A DNA stretch of 64,000 bases from Aradus depressus (GCA_963662175.1 OY759225.1:19579601-19643600); one strand, 5' to 3'; counted from the first letter of the stretch, positions 11,478 through 23,455 are shown. Translations and numbers: made by a program. Notes: a model not told the origin generated them from the letters alone.

Positions 11478-12306
11478 CAGGCCCGGATTTACCATGCAGG
11501 CAGAGTAGGCTGTTGCCTAGGGCGGCAAGAATTGAAGGGCGGCATATTTTGGCGGAAACTTTGAAAACTTGTTATATTCGTGGTAATTGAATTTTTCGCC
11601 TATTTCTTTGGCACGCGTACCAGCATTATTGTTTGAATGAAAAAGAAATTCGTGAAAAATCTGCTCAATTCATAAATTTCTACGATCAAGATATCGAAGC
11701 ATCGTTCGCAAATGAAAGATTTTATTTAAAAGTTATTGCGTCAAAAAGAATATGGAAAAAAATTCTCCTGTGGATCTGCTCAAATTACTAAGAAGCAATG
11801 AGCTCCACACAGTTTTTCCGAATGTTGATATAGCGTACCGAATGCTCGTTTGCACACCCGTATCAAATTGTAGCGCTGAACGATCATTTTCTGTACTGCG
11901 GCGAGTGAAAACTACTTGAGATCAAAACTGGTTGCAGAACGATTAAACGCACTCGCTTTGTTAACTATAGAGTCAGATTTGCTTATGTCTTTAGATTTTG
12001 ATTCCATTATCGATGAGTTTGCCATCCGAAAATCGAGACGTAAAAATTTCAACCAATAAGCAATAATTTCTCTACAAAAAAAAATCGCATACATAATGGT
12101 AATTGTTGAATGATGTCATATACTTCATGATTATAAGGATACAATAATAAAATAAAATATTTGCTCTCAGACCGGTGCATATTAATTATTGAAAAACTTT
12201 TCGTACCAAACTTATTCCACCATTGAGGAAGTTTTGAGGGGGGGGGGGGGGGGGGGGGCAATTTCCGCAACTGCCGAGGGGCGGCAAATTTCTAAATCCG
12301 GGCGTG
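11478..12306 (+). mobile_element. hAT element remnant
   Basis: The ends CAGGCCCGGATTTACC and TAAATCCGGGCGTG are inverted, with GGGCGGCA/GGGCGGCAAATT subterminal motifs. The flanks TCCATGAC (11470-11477) and CCCATGAC (12307-12314) form a 7/8-bp duplication. A 21-G run (12238-12258) lies near the right end. Confidence 0.85.
11690..12057 (+). pseudogene. hAT transposase dimerisation-domain remnant
   Basis: With frameshifts the + strand reads NCSAERSFSVLRRVK, then an LNALALLTIESDLLMSLDF-like stretch and DSIIDEFAIRKSRRK. This is the hATC dimerisation region of ZNF862-like hAT transposases. Stops and one-base shifts near 11912 disable it. Confidence 0.8.
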
Positions 12307-12440
12307 CCCATGACTCTTATAATGGTGTTATCTAGTTATTTACGACATCCATGCCCCGGGAGGGAGTTCTATCTATGAAATAAAACTCGAACCCGCAAAC
12401 CATGGTGAGACCATGCTACCAAAGCCCTACGCTCCCCTAA
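12307..12440 (-). mobile_element. Second tRNA-like SINE fragment
   Basis: Read on the minus strand, GAGCGTAGGGCTTTGGTAGC (box A-like) is followed by GCGGGTTCGAG (box B-like). A related piece sharing CCATGGTGAGAYCATGC is at about 43915-44005. Confidence 0.5.
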
Positions 12441-12689
12441 AACCCCATTAATTTTCCGCAAAATTGTTTGAAGGGAAGGGGAGACCATGGTAAGGGAGAC
12501 TCGACTCAACCTAATAACCGATATAATGAACATATCGATACATGTAATATGCGGATTCAGAAGCCCTTATTTAAGTCAAATATTGAGTTTTAGTCCAAAC
12601 GATCGATTGAATTTCGAAGGTGAGCGAATTGTTAAATTTTTGCAGGGGAAGTACATTGCAAAGTGATTTATGGGATTTATCTGACGTGG

Positions 12690-13080
12690 CTGTGATTCCT
12701 GCATCTTACGGAATTATATTTGGATCTCACCCATGTTACAATAAAATAACAGGTAGGAATTGTGCTTAGTAAAACGAAGTTAAAACTTGAAAAAAAAAAA
12801 TTCAAGGATTTATTTTTAGAAAGGCAAAATAAATCGAGCCATCTCGTAAAAAAAAGGTTCAAAAAAACTTAAAAAAATTATAATATAATGCGTTATTTCC
12901 GATGACTTGTTTGATTTTTCTTTTGTGGGTTCTTATTTGTTCAATTAATTGGATCAATTTGCGATAATCACAATGTCAACGTGTTCGTTAACATTCAGTC
13001 TAATATAATGACGGGAAATGTTTATTAAAATACCTTTTTTATTTGTTATTTACAAAAATAAGAATTGTAGAACAATTATA
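12690..13080. other. AT-rich sequence, nothing recognised
   Basis: No element ends or coding similarity seen. Confidence 0.5.
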
Positions 13081-13097
13081 GACTTACTAGTGGTTCG

Positions 13098-13685
13098 GCA
13101 CAAGCTCGCCAACCTCGAAGGGGGCTCGGCTCCTGCTCACCAACCTCGAAGGGGGCTCGGCTCCTGCTCGCCAACCTCGACGGGGGGTTCGACTCCTGTT
13201 CGCCAACCTCGACGGGGGGTTCGACTCCTGTTCGCCAACCTCGAAGGGGGCTCGGCTCCTGTTCGCCAACCTCGACGGGGGGTTCGACTCCTGTTCGCCA
13301 ACCTCGAAGGGGGCTCGGCTCCTGTTCGCCAACCTCGACGGGGGGTTCGACTCCTGTTCGCTAACCTCGAAGGGGGCTCGGCTCCTGTTCGCCAACCTCG
13401 AAGGGAGCTCGGCTCCTGCTCACCAACCTCGACGGGGGGTTCGACTCCTGTTCGCCAACCTCGACGGGGGGTTCGACTCCTGTTCGCCAACCTCGAAGGG
13501 GGCTCGGCTCCGGCTCACCAACCTCGAAGGGGGCTCGGCTCCTGCTCACCAACCTCGACGGGGGGTTCGACTCCTGTTCGCCAACCTCACCGAGAGATTC
13601 GACTCCTGTTCGCCAACATCGACAGAAGGTTTCGGCTTTTGCTTGCCAATTTCACTGGGGGTTCGGCTCCTGTTCGCCAACCTTT
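13098..13685. repeat. GC-rich minisatellite, alternating 31/32-bp units
   Basis: About 18-19 units beginning CGCCAACCTCGA. Two variants occur, one with AAGGGGGCTCGGCTCCTG (31 bp) and one with ACGGGGGGTTCGACTCCTG (32 bp). A pair adds to 63 bp, so a reading frame stays open on both strands. Sharp GC contrast with the flanks. Confidence 0.92.
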
Positions 13686-13699
13686 ACATGTTTGACATA

Positions 13700-14210
13700 T
13701 GTCCGATCTGATTTTGCGATGGTGGGAGGCCAACTTAATGCACGTGATTCAGTAACGATATTAAGAAATGCATGATTCCTATCAGCCTCAGGAGACATCG
13801 TTTTAAATATAATTGACTCTGTGTAACAGCCTGTAAGACCTCCAATACTGACCTCCCTTTCAAAACTGTTACTAGTATTGATCATAACCCAGTCTTACCA
13901 TTAATAATATATGTAACTATATGTTACTAATTACCTGTTACTATTCGCTAGTAATATCCTACTCCTTGGAAATGGACACACAGCACATACGAGTCTCGTT
14001 TAGAGTATTTAAGGACCATTTATTTATTTTTTTATTAAATAAAATGAACTTCCGTCTCCTTGTTTTGTATCATTAGCTGATCTTTAAGTTTAACAAGAAG
14101 TATGATATTAAAATCATCAATTTTAGATAACTTAGTTCAGGGATTTTTAAAAGTTTTCGCATGCCAAGGTCTTAGTAGTTGGTTTTGAACATGTTCTGTG
14201 TAGTAAACGA
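13700..14210. other. Unassigned sequence
   Basis: No gene or element recognised between the minisatellite and the next HR piece. Confidence 0.5.
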
Positions 14211-14214
14211 AATA

Positions 14215-14430
14215 ATGAAGAATTTCGTTCCACTCAAATCGGCCCGGCTTAATTGAAATTCATATTCGGCCAAATCCGATAAAGGGAATGGAGGATTATG
14301 GGGAAGGCTTTATACAAAAACTCTAATAACTGCCCTTCTAATGATAGTAGGTACCTATTGATATGAAATTTTATATGTAAATTCAAAGCCCTATAAGGAC
14401 ACATATTACTTTTCAGCGAACGCTGGGGCA
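14215..14430 (+). repeat. HR repeat fragment
   Basis: Contains the HR landmarks CTAATAACTGCC, GAAATTTTATATGTAAATTCAAAGCCCTATAAGGACA and TTTTCAGC. Confidence 0.7.
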
Positions 14431-14807
14431 AAATGAAAAAAATTTCCGACCAAAATTATGAAACTTATGTACTGTTTATTTCAAGGCTCCCAAGGCTTCC
14501 TTTGAATACGGAAATCCACAAAAAAAATTGAATTTCGCCGGAGCTTCCTAATTCTTGGACAAGTACATGATAGGGAAACGGAGAACAAAAATAAAGAGGA
14601 ACAAAATAATAATACTGAATACAATGTAAAAAATAATATATTATAAGAAAAAATATTCAATAAAGCAAAAAAAATAAATCTTGTTCATAATAAAATTAAA
14701 AATTAATGTGAGTTTAAAAATAAAGTTTTATATCAAAATATGTCAAAAAGATTGGGTAAATAGTTATCATATATTATCGGACATATCGGACTTATAATGA
14801 AACCAAA

Positions 14808-15466
14808 CAGAATATCAATTCTTAAAAAAGTTTAAATTTTGATTATTTCCAAACGCCTTCTGGTTTAGAATCACGAAAAAATGAATCTCTGAAAATTTTG
14901 AATTTTTGAGATGGAATAATCCATGCCATCGATCATTTGAATTTCAAATGGAGTTTAACATTTGTTTTCGACACTTCAAGACATTTTACTGCGCGGTTCG
15001 TTTAATTTCTAATGTTTCGGCTTCAAAATTCCTATTCTTAGGTTTTGGTGGGTGCTGATCTCGAATCCGGTGTTAGAATTGCAGCTTTTCAGTTGACAAC
15101 TGTCAAAAATGCTGTCAACTTTTGAAAAAATAATAAAATCTGCTGTTTAAACGGAACTGTTTATTATTCCAAGTCAACTTAAAAACTGCAATTCTAACAC
15201 CGGATTCGTGATCGGTACCCACCAAAACCTAAAAATACGCATTTTGAAGCCGAAACATTAGAAATTAAACGAACCGCGCTGTGAAATGTCTTGAAGTGTC
15301 GAAAACGAATGTTAAATCTCCATTTGAAATTCAAATGATCGGTGGCATGGGTTTTTCCATTTCAAAGAATTCCAAATTTTGAGAGATTTATTTGTTCGTG
15401 ATTCTAAATCAAAATTCGTTTGGAAATCATCAAAATTTAAACTTTTTCAAAATAACGGACACCCTA
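14808..15466. mobile_element. Long-TIR foldback MITE
   Basis: Arms of about 270 bp (left about 14808-15090, right about 15195-15466) are imperfect reverse complements. For example, TTTCGGCTTCAAAATTCC pairs with the mirrored GAAGCCGAAACATTAG region, and TGTTAGAATTGCAG with CTGCAATTCTAACA. The right terminus ACGGACACCCTATA resembles Tc1/mariner ends at a TA target. No coding sequence. Confidence 0.82.
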
Positions 15467-15469
15467 TAA

Positions 15470-16595
15470 ATATATATTGCTAAAAAATAATCACTAAAAG
15501 TAATATAATAAAAAAAATAATCGACTATGGACTATCTACAATGCAAGTAATTCCGTAATAAACAATGTTTAAATACACAATATGTAATTAAAACTGAAAA
15601 TATTAACGTGAGCTCACGAAGAAGAATAAAATGATAAATCTATTTTATTTGACAACCCCAGTGTGGTAAAAATAGTGAAATTAAAAGTACATACAAATAA
15701 TGAGAGATTAGAAGGATGTTGAAATTCGAAGAATAATGAGATTCGAAAAAATGATGAAATTTGAAGAATGAAGTTCGTCGGCTGAATGACGACAAGGCTG
15801 AACGGGCACACTGTCAGATCCCAAGTCAGAGAAGTTCACAAAAAAAATAGGGCAATAAAAAAATAACAACTAATAACAGGTCCACTCTCGGGCAACTATA
15901 GCAGGGGACTGAGTAACAGACTGAGAGAGGGATTAGCCGTGTGTTTACATCACGTCCAGTAAACAAACGTTGTTGACTAAACATAATACTTTTTTGTTTT
16001 CTGGTTTGCTGAACACGAAAAAAAATATTTAAAAAAATTCCCCGACCCTTTATTGAGTACTGTATTTCGACAAATACATCAGCTCCTCAAGAGGAGGTGA
16101 ACACGTGTTGTAGCTCACACAGCTTATGAGAAATATACAATTCATATTAGGTAACTGAAATTAGAAATTGCAATAGCTTCATTTTCCTCGGAAATTCGCT
16201 AAAATTAAACGTCTGCATCTTCTTCGAACGAATTTATAACTTTAAAATTAAGTTTCTCCCAAGTTATCAAATTTTTGCAAAAACGGATTTCATTTTATGG
16301 TTATCTGATGAAAATACTTTAAGAAGGAGAAAGACGAGTGCCCGGCAACAACAACAACTAATTTTTTCAGTAGTTTTTTATTAAGCAGTGCGCTAATGAT
16401 AGTAATTATAATTCAGTACACTTACCTTGAGAAGAGAGACAATAAAAGAATTAAAAAGATTGAGTTTTAACATGTTATAAATATAGACTGAGGCAATGTA
16501 GAGGGTATTAAAAGGCTGCAATGGTCTTGTTTATGTTTGTACAGGTGTATGCAAGTAAACCCACCTTCACTCCCTCCTTAAAATCAGCATTTTTT
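15470..16595. other. AT-rich sequence with a possible Penelope-type motif
   Basis: A motif at about 16055-16090 (minus: GCTGATGTATTTGTCGAAATAC) resembles the CTGATG...CGAAA cores discussed below but lacks one consensus base. Otherwise nothing recognised. Confidence 0.45.
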
Positions 16596-16599
16596 CTTG

Positions 16600-16830
16600 T
16601 ATTTTGGCCAGGTTTTGAAGCCTCTTGCCCCAGTATGCGACGGAATCAGCCGAAAGAGAGGAGCTCGTGAGTTATAATGTTCACAGACAGATCGACAGAC
16701 AATTTTTTTTTTAATTTTTCAAGTCAGGAGATTGGAAAACATGAAATTTCTTTGAAAACTCTGCTTCGAATTTTTGACCGATTATATTACTTCCTCTGTA
16801 TTTCGTATAGTTATTTATGTTTCAAATAAA
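16600..16830 (-). repeat. HR repeat fragment, hairpin end
   Basis: Holds CACAGACAGATCGACAGACA, GGAAAACATGAAATTTC and TTTTTGACCGATTATATTACTTCC...TTTCGTATAG, the hairpin terminus of HR. Confidence 0.8.
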
Positions 16831-16919
16831 ATCCCCACCTTCTAGAGGGTTGGTTGCGTCTGTGAAAGGTAAAAATAAATGAGATCAAATCCCTTCAGGT
16901 TACATTCGCCTTGAGACGC

Positions 16920-17529
16920 TGAATTGCTGAATAATGTCCCTCTGAAACATTACAAAGACGTACGGTACTTAGGACTCTATCTTGACAGACGACTGACATG
17001 GAATAAACATGTTACACAGACTCGACAGAAAATGATACGGCGATTTGGACTACTCAAAAGACTACTAGACAAGCCATCTCAACTTCGCCTCAACCACAAA
17101 CTGGGTGTCTACAAGACCATTATCAGACCCATCTGGACGTATGGCGTTCAGCTCTGGGGTTCAGCTAAGCCCTCACACACCAAAAGAATTCAAGCCATTC
17201 AAAATAAAATCCTCCGAACAATCACACAATGCCCTTACTACGTATCAAACATAACGTTACATCATGACCTGAACATACCATTCTTACACGAAGTTAGACA
17301 ATAGTTATACACAAATTTGCACAAGTTCACAACACATCCGGTCCGGTCCTTGCCAGGCGGGCTTCCTCGGGGACTAAATCGTCGTTGGCCGCGTGACCTC
17401 CTGCCTGAGGAGGACCCCTGAGGAGGCGGTGGTGTTGACCAGCCGTCTCATCAAGAGACTCAAGTGGTGTTTCTGTTTTTCTTTTCTCATATTTCCTAGT
17501 TGTGATGTAGTTCATAGTTGGAAATAAAG
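16920..17529 (+). mobile_element. Jockey-type LINE 3' fragment 1
   Basis: Truncated inside reverse transcriptase. The frame from about 16924 gives KDVRYLGLYLDRRLTWNKH, then the [20 protein letters not shown] thumb region and a QNKILRTI...YYVSN stretch. This is the C-terminal end of Jockey-clade ORF2. A stop interrupts it at 17302. Its 3' tail is split by another LINE at 17530 and resumes at 18043. Confidence 0.88.
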
Positions 17530-18042
17530 CCTTCTTACACCTTATAATTCATCGTCCAGAATTGGATTGTGGAAAAATGGCAACAACGTTGGTCACGATG
17601 CCCGGATGGCCGAACGACGTACGCATACTTCCCGGACGTCCGGGTACGCCTTGACTCAACATGGGTACAGCCTAATCACTGGACGTCTCAAATATTATCA
17701 GGTCATGGTGATTTCAACTCCAAGCTGTTCTTCTTTCACAGGAAGAACACCCCGAACTGTTCGTGCGGCGGTATCGAGACTGCAGAACATGTGGTCCTCG
17801 AATGTCCACTGTACGACCAAGCTAGGGTGGAGTTGATTCATGGGACAAGATCATATTTGGGACTAGATCTACGGCAGATGGTGACGGAAACTGACTATCC
17901 GATGTTCTGCCGATTCGTCGGCTCCTGGTGGGAGCAGAAACAGGCAATGTAATGATCCCGAGCTTTGCCTAAACGTAGACTGGGTGATGTTGCTGCAACG
18001 CAAGGCGCACACCCTCTTTTAAAACAAACTAAAAAAAAAAAA
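17530..18042 (+). mobile_element. R1/Loa-type LINE 3' fragment nested in the Jockey tail
   Basis: Bounded by a perfect 14-bp duplication AGTTGGAAATAAAG (17516-17529 and 18043-18056) and ending in an A-tract. The open frame 17569-17949 reads WVQPNHWTSQILSGHGDF, then CSCGGIETAEHVVLECPLYD, the RNase H C-terminus and Cys/His tail of a LINE ORF2. It is a clean example of one LINE inserted into another. Confidence 0.92.
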
Positions 18043-18074
18043 AGTTGGAAATAAAGTAATAAAGGTGAAAAATA

Positions 18075-18560
18075 AATAAATGAAATCCAATCGGCCAAAG
18101 GGAAGGAGAGATTGGGGGCGAAGATTAATTAATCTTTTGACACGAAATTTCATATGTAAATTCAAAGAGCGACAACTATTAATTTTTTGCCCAAGGGGAA
18201 AGAGTGATCAAAGAGAGCTCAACTCATAAATCTCAATAACTGCTGACGTAATGAATGTCGAAATGAAATGTTAAATTGACGTCCAAAACCCAATGAGGAC
18301 AGCACCTATTAATTTTCCGCGAAGGATCGAACTTGACTCAAACATCCAAATAACTGCCGATGTAATCAATGTATCGACACAACATTTAGTATGAGTATTG
18401 AGAATCCACTATGTAAATCATATATTGAGTTTTAACACAAACGGTCGGTTGGCTTTGGGGAGAGAGCGAAAACGGAGTTGATGAATTTGTGCTGGGGAAG
18501 TACATAGACGGCGATTCACCGATAACTTTTTTAATGTAATTTTTGGATTTAGGGCTCGTA
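18075..18560 (+). repeat. HR repeat copy
   Basis: Contains two AATAACTGCCGA-TGTAATGAATGT-type modules and the 3' end GCTGGGGAAGTACAT..CGGCGATTCACCGATAAC. Confidence 0.85.
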
Positions 18561-18599
18561 AAAACACGAAATTTTAACATAATTCTTCTTACACCTTAT

Positions 18600-20660
18600 A
18601 ATTCGTCTTATAGCTGGAGAATTGAACATTTTTTTTTTTTCGTTCAGAAACTATATTATTGCACGATTGAAACCGTATAGTCGTACACTCCCAACTATAT
18701 GCAAGGACATAGGTGAAGCCAGGTTAAAAAAATGTATCATATAACGGAATTTATTTAGATATGTATATTTTATTAATTTACTTAACTCCAAGGTCTTTGA
18801 GACAAGTGGACGATCTTGAACGGGCAAAAAGGTTCAGCCAGATATTTATCTATCATAAATTATCTACTGAGCGCAAAAAATAGTGAGCGACCAGGCATAG
18901 TGAAAAAATATTTATCTCATGTGCGTTTGTATTCTAATATTTAATATAGTTTGATGTATTCCAGCATCACTTTTCCCATTTATTAGTTACAAAATTTATT
19001 AATTTATTATTAATTACTCAAAAAATAGCAATTACAAACATTTCTGGAAGCACTCCTATCATCAGTATGTCGATGCGTTCCAGGCAAAAGGCCCTAGCCC
19101 TCCATTTTTTGAGATTTTCATGTTTTGGCCCTATCCCACTCTATTGACTATCCCGCACACTTCTGTTAACTCCATTTTGTAATAACTTTTAACAAAATTT
19201 ATAAAAATAGGAAATTAGAAATTGGAGGGCCTTTGGCATTGCAAAATGTGGTCCAGGGAAGAGGCCGTAACCCTTAATTTGAGGGCCCTAACCCACATAC
19301 TCTCACAAAACTTTAAATCATTTGAGAGACCAAAAGACTTATCCCCCAGTCCAAATGCCCTATCCCACTAGTTTGATGCAGTCGATCGATCCGTTTCATT
19401 TAAATCTAGCGCCCTAATCAACAAAAATGCCATTGCAAAAAAGGGAAATAAATAAAAAAATTTATTTTACCAATGATAGAAGTGGGTTAGGGCTTTCATT
19501 CTGAACATTCGGGACTTTCAAAAACCAATAGGTTAGGGCTTTTGGCAGTTTACGTTATGAGACAGGCCCCGTTGCTACAAGGTGACAAAGGCCCTAATCA
19601 ACAAAGTGGTTCACTTTACTGTTATTTCTTGTAAAGAGATGCAAGTATTGATGAAAAATAATTGTTCTATGTAACAGAAAAGATTCTTAAAAATTACAAT
19701 TAAACTTAAGTGGAAAGCCAACTTGGTTTGTTTAATAATGAAACAGTTTTTTCTTTCTCCTGTAAAGTTAACCTTATGTGGGTTAGGAACGCCTCCATGT
19801 GTTCTTTATGTTAACTATTCCTTCTGTCAGTCAGAATCTTACTTCTATAGAACATATTTATTGAGTCGACTTATATATTTATAAATAGTTTTGACTAGGT
19901 GTTTTAGTATAATTAATTTTTATCACAATTATTATTTCTTATGTCAACTTTGCATTATTTATATAACATTTTTTCGTATTATAACATAATTTATTTTCTA
20001 CAACCTTCATTTATTTTCTGTAATTGTTATTGTTATTTTTTCTTTCCCGATTCTTCTATTTATTTGTACTCTATTATATATATTTTTTTTAAATATTTTT
20101 CTCACATACAATTTGCCTTATTAATTTCATTCTTATTGTATTAAATTTATAAATATATGTTGTTTAGAATTAAATAATTATATTTTCTATTCAATTCTTT
20201 TATATTATTTTCATTTCTTGTTGTATATTCTAGCTTAATTATTGTTAATCTTCCACAGAGAAAATGTAAGTATATCTGTATGTATTTATCTTTTTTCCAA
20301 GTCAATTTATTCAAGTATGTATACTTCATACATTGTAAATTATATTAATTGTATAAAGTCTCAGTTCAGTCAATAAAGATTATTATTATAAGAGTATAGT
20401 TACACCCCATGTATGGCCTTTTCATAAATTTCATACTTACGCAAATTTCGTACATTCTTGCCCCCTTCCCCTCCCCCCCCCCCCCCCCCCCCCCTAGACA
20501 ATGGCATTCTCTCTATATATATATATTATATATATATTTTTTTTAAGTTCACTAAATTACGAGTGAAATAATGAAAACTTTATTGCGTAAAAGGGTGGCA
20601 TAACTTCAAAACCTCCAATAACTCTGATTAGAATGAACATTTCGATATGGAATTTTGTTT
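18600..20660. other. AT-rich sequence with recurring GGCCCTAAYCC phrases
   Basis: Between about 19085 and 19600 the motif GCCCTAATC/GCCCTA(A/T)CCC recurs on both strands, including two CGCCCTAATCAACAAA-like copies near 19409 and 19592. This may be an unclassified repeat. 19.9-20.4 kb is plain AT-rich sequence; a 20-plus-base C run lies at about 20473-20495. Confidence 0.45.
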
Positions 20661-20671
20661 TTGGAATAGAG

Positions 20672-20850
20672 TTGCTCTACTGTGGGAGTCCCAAATTTTG
20701 CCTACACTAAGTTAAATTAGCGTAGGGATCTTTAACAAGTATCTGACACCACCCAGGCTAGCCATTTAACATTCTCTCCGTGGGACGGCGTACTCAAGGT
20801 TACTCAATAAAAAAAAACCCGAAAGGTTTCACCCGAGTCTGTAATCGGGC
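20672..20850 (-). mobile_element. SINE subfamily B fragment, diverged
   Basis: CTCTACTGTGGGAGTCCCAA, the TTTAACAAGTATCTGACA segment and CTCAAGGTT..TTTCACCCGAG match a minus-strand SINE. The head is degenerate. Confidence 0.65.
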
Positions 20851-21354
20851 CAAAGAAAAGAATGTTTTAGGGGAGAGCGGAAACTACATTGATCATAATT
20901 AATTCAAGTGGGGAAACTCCATTTCCAATGACCATTAAACCTTAATCCTGTTTCTTATTTTAGTTTATATGGGTGTTATTTGAATATCTGAGTTCATGTA
21001 GATTATCTTTCGTAAGTTTTAATGCATATAAAACTGCAATTAAAAACAATTATGGAATAAGAGGTATTTTTTTAAAAATGAAATGATGAGCTCTTATTAA
21101 AATTGTAGAACGTTAAAATAACCGTTTTACGCAACGCAAAAAAATTTAATTAAAATTCAGGGACACAGAGTTTTTGTCTGTGGCCAGTTTTAATCTGGGC
21201 AGTCACCTGTAACGGAAAAATTCTGATTGCAGCGCCAAAATAATAAAAAATTTCATTGTGTCAAGAAAAAAAAATTATATTATATGAAAAAAACAACAAA
21301 AAAAAAACGCTTCTGATTGGAAGAAAGTAATCTAAAAATGTGCTATGAGAAAAA

Positions 21355-22640
21355 TCGCGTCGCTCCAGCACGATCAATTAACTTTTTGCTCTTCCTCTAA
21401 AAACGATCGCCTCCTCCTTTTATCGCCTCCTCTTCAATCGCCTCTTCCTCTGATCGCCTCTTCCTCTGATCGCCTCCTCCTCTAATCGCCTCTTCCTCTG
21501 ATCGCCTCTTCCTCTGATCGCCTCCTCCTTTTATCGCCTCCTCCTCTTATCGCCTCCTCCTCTTATCGCCTCCTCCTCTGATCGCCTCCTCCTTTTATCG
21601 CCTCCTCCTCTTATCGCCTCTTCCTCTGATCGCCTCTTCCTCTGATCGCCTCCTCCTCTTATCGCCTCCTCCTCTTATCGCCTCCTCCTCTAATCGCCTC
21701 TTCCTCTGATCGCCTCTTCCTCTGATCGCCTCCTCCTTTTATCGCCTCCTCCTCTTATCGCCTCCTCCTCTTATCGCCTCCTCCTCTTATCGCCTCCTCC
21801 TCTAATCGCCTCTTCCTCTGATCGCCTCTTCCTCTGATCGCCTCCTCCTTTTATCGCCTCCTCCTCTTATCGCCTCCTCCTCTGATCGCCACTTCCTCTG
21901 ATCGCCTCTTCCTCTGATCGCCTCCTCGTTTTATTGCCTCCTCCTCTTATCGCCTCCTCCTCTGATCGCCTCCTCCTCTAATCGTCTCTTCCTCTGATCG
22001 CCTCCTCCTTTTATCGCCTCCTCCTTTTATCGCCTCCTCTTCTTATCGCCTCCTCCTCTTATCGCCTCCTCCTCTAATCGCCTCTTCCTCTGATCGCCTC
22101 CTCCTTTTATCGCCTTCTCCTCTTATCGCCTCCTCCTCTTATCGCCTCCTCCTCTGATCGCCTCCTCCTCTGATCGCCTCCTCCTCTTATCGCCTCCTCC
22201 TCTGATCGCCTCCTCCTCTAATCGTCTCCTCCTCTTATCGCCTCCTCCTCTGATCGCCTCCTCCTTTTATCGCCTCCTCCTTTTATCGCCTCCTCCTCTT
22301 ATCGCCTCCTCCTCTTATCGCCTTCTCCTCTTATCGCCTCCTCCTCTTATCGCCTCCTCCCCTGATCGCCTCCTCCTCTTATCGCCTCCTCCTCTTATCG
22401 CCTCCTCCTCTGATCGCCTTCTTCCCTTTAGACAATTTCGCGGAATTAGATACTACATATGAAATTTCGTATTGATATATTCATTCAATCAGGACTTTCA
22501 CAGACACACAGACATTTTTTTTTTTTTGATTTTTGGAACCGGGGGTCGTCAAACATGAAAATCCGGTGAAAAGTCAGCATAGAACTTCTGACCGATTATT
22601 TAAAATCCTTTATTCTCCGCATAGCTGTTATGGGAGCTTC
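21355..22640 (-). repeat. HR copy containing the expanded 16-bp array
   Basis: The left flank (CACGATCAATTAACTTTTTGCTCTTCCTC) aligns with the HR segment normally reading AATCAATTAACTTTTCGCTCCTCC. The right flank (ACATATGAAATTTCGTATTGATA... to GACCGATTATTTAAAATCC...CGCATAGCTG) is the opposite HR end. Confidence 0.75.
21406..22430. repeat. 16-bp minisatellite, about 64 copies
   Basis: Units CGCCTCCTCCTCTTAT, CGCCTCTTCCTCTGAT and variants repeat head to tail for 1.02 kb with strong strand asymmetry (pyrimidine-rich on +). Higher-order runs such as TTTTAT-CTTAT-CTTAT-CTAAT recur. Confidence 0.95.
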
Positions 22641-22744
22641 CCATATGTTGTTATTCTTAGGGGACGTATGACCCAGAATAAAAATTGTTTTTTCATTTCA
22701 TTTCATAGCTGGTGAAGTAAAAATAAATTAAGTAAATGATGAGA

Positions 22745-23385
22745 AAAAAAAAGGTGAATCACCGACTATATACTTCCCCTGAACAAATTAAATAATTGAT
22801 AAATTAATAAATGTGCGCATTTATTATAATATTTAGAAATTTATTAAGCTGCAATATTCTTACTTTATTATTATATCGGATGTATATTCAAATTATACCC
22901 CAACTCGCTACAATAAGCCTCAATAGGCTTCAATGTAGTAAACAAATAAATAAAAAATTAATTAATTATGTTTTTTCCCCAAGCCAATCGACCGTTTGTG
23001 CTAAAATCAAGAAATTGACTTACACAATGGCTACTGAATCTTCATGCTACATTTTGTGTCGATACATTCATTACATCGACAGTTATTGGGATGTTTAATT
23101 TGAACCGTCTCTGACTCCCCTTCGGCTGATTTCACTGAAAATTAATAGCTGTCGTTATAGGACTTCAAATTTACATATAAAATTTCGTGACAATACATTC
23201 ATTAACCTCCTTTTTCCTTTGGTAAATTTGGCTGAAAATATATAAGTGTCTGCCTTAGAGGCTTCTGAATGTGTTCACAGACATTCTTAGACATTTCATT
23301 TATTCATATAATTTTTGGAATCAGGGGGTCGGTAAACATGAAATTCTGGTAAAAACACAACATCGAATTTTTTAAAATAAAAATA
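22745..23385 (-). repeat. HR repeat copy, near full length
   Basis: Begins GGTGAATCACCGACTATATACTTCCCC and runs through two CATTCATTA modules to CACAGACATTCTTAGACATTT and GGGGGTCGGTAAACATGAAATTC. The hairpin end is lost. Confidence 0.85.
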
Positions 23386-23455
23386 AAAACAAAATATTTT
23401 AAAAAATAATCAATATATCTATTATAAAGAATAACATAAGTAAGCTTCATTATTT

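Larger units (their letters stand above)
11340..12680 (+). repeat. HR repeat copy, interrupted
   Basis: HR segments AATAACTGCCGATATATGA (about 11383) and the HR 3' part ending GGGGAAGTACATTGC (about 12640-12660) lie in the same orientation. They are split by a hAT element and a tRNA-like repeat. Confidence 0.65.

Noticed and set aside
13018..13695. 226-codon open frame as a protein gene
   Set aside because: It is almost wholly the minisatellite; several frames on both strands are open only because the unit lengths sum to 63 bp.
19941..20144. 67-codon Phe/Tyr/Ile-rich frame as a membrane peptide
   Set aside because: Composition is what T-rich DNA gives; no supporting start context or similarity.
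20473..20495. Poly-C run as a functional signal
   Set aside because: Simple homopolymer, prone to sequencing error; no partner structure.
21406..22430. CRISPR-like array
   Set aside because: Units are contiguous 16-mers without unique spacers, in a eukaryotic intergenic repeat.
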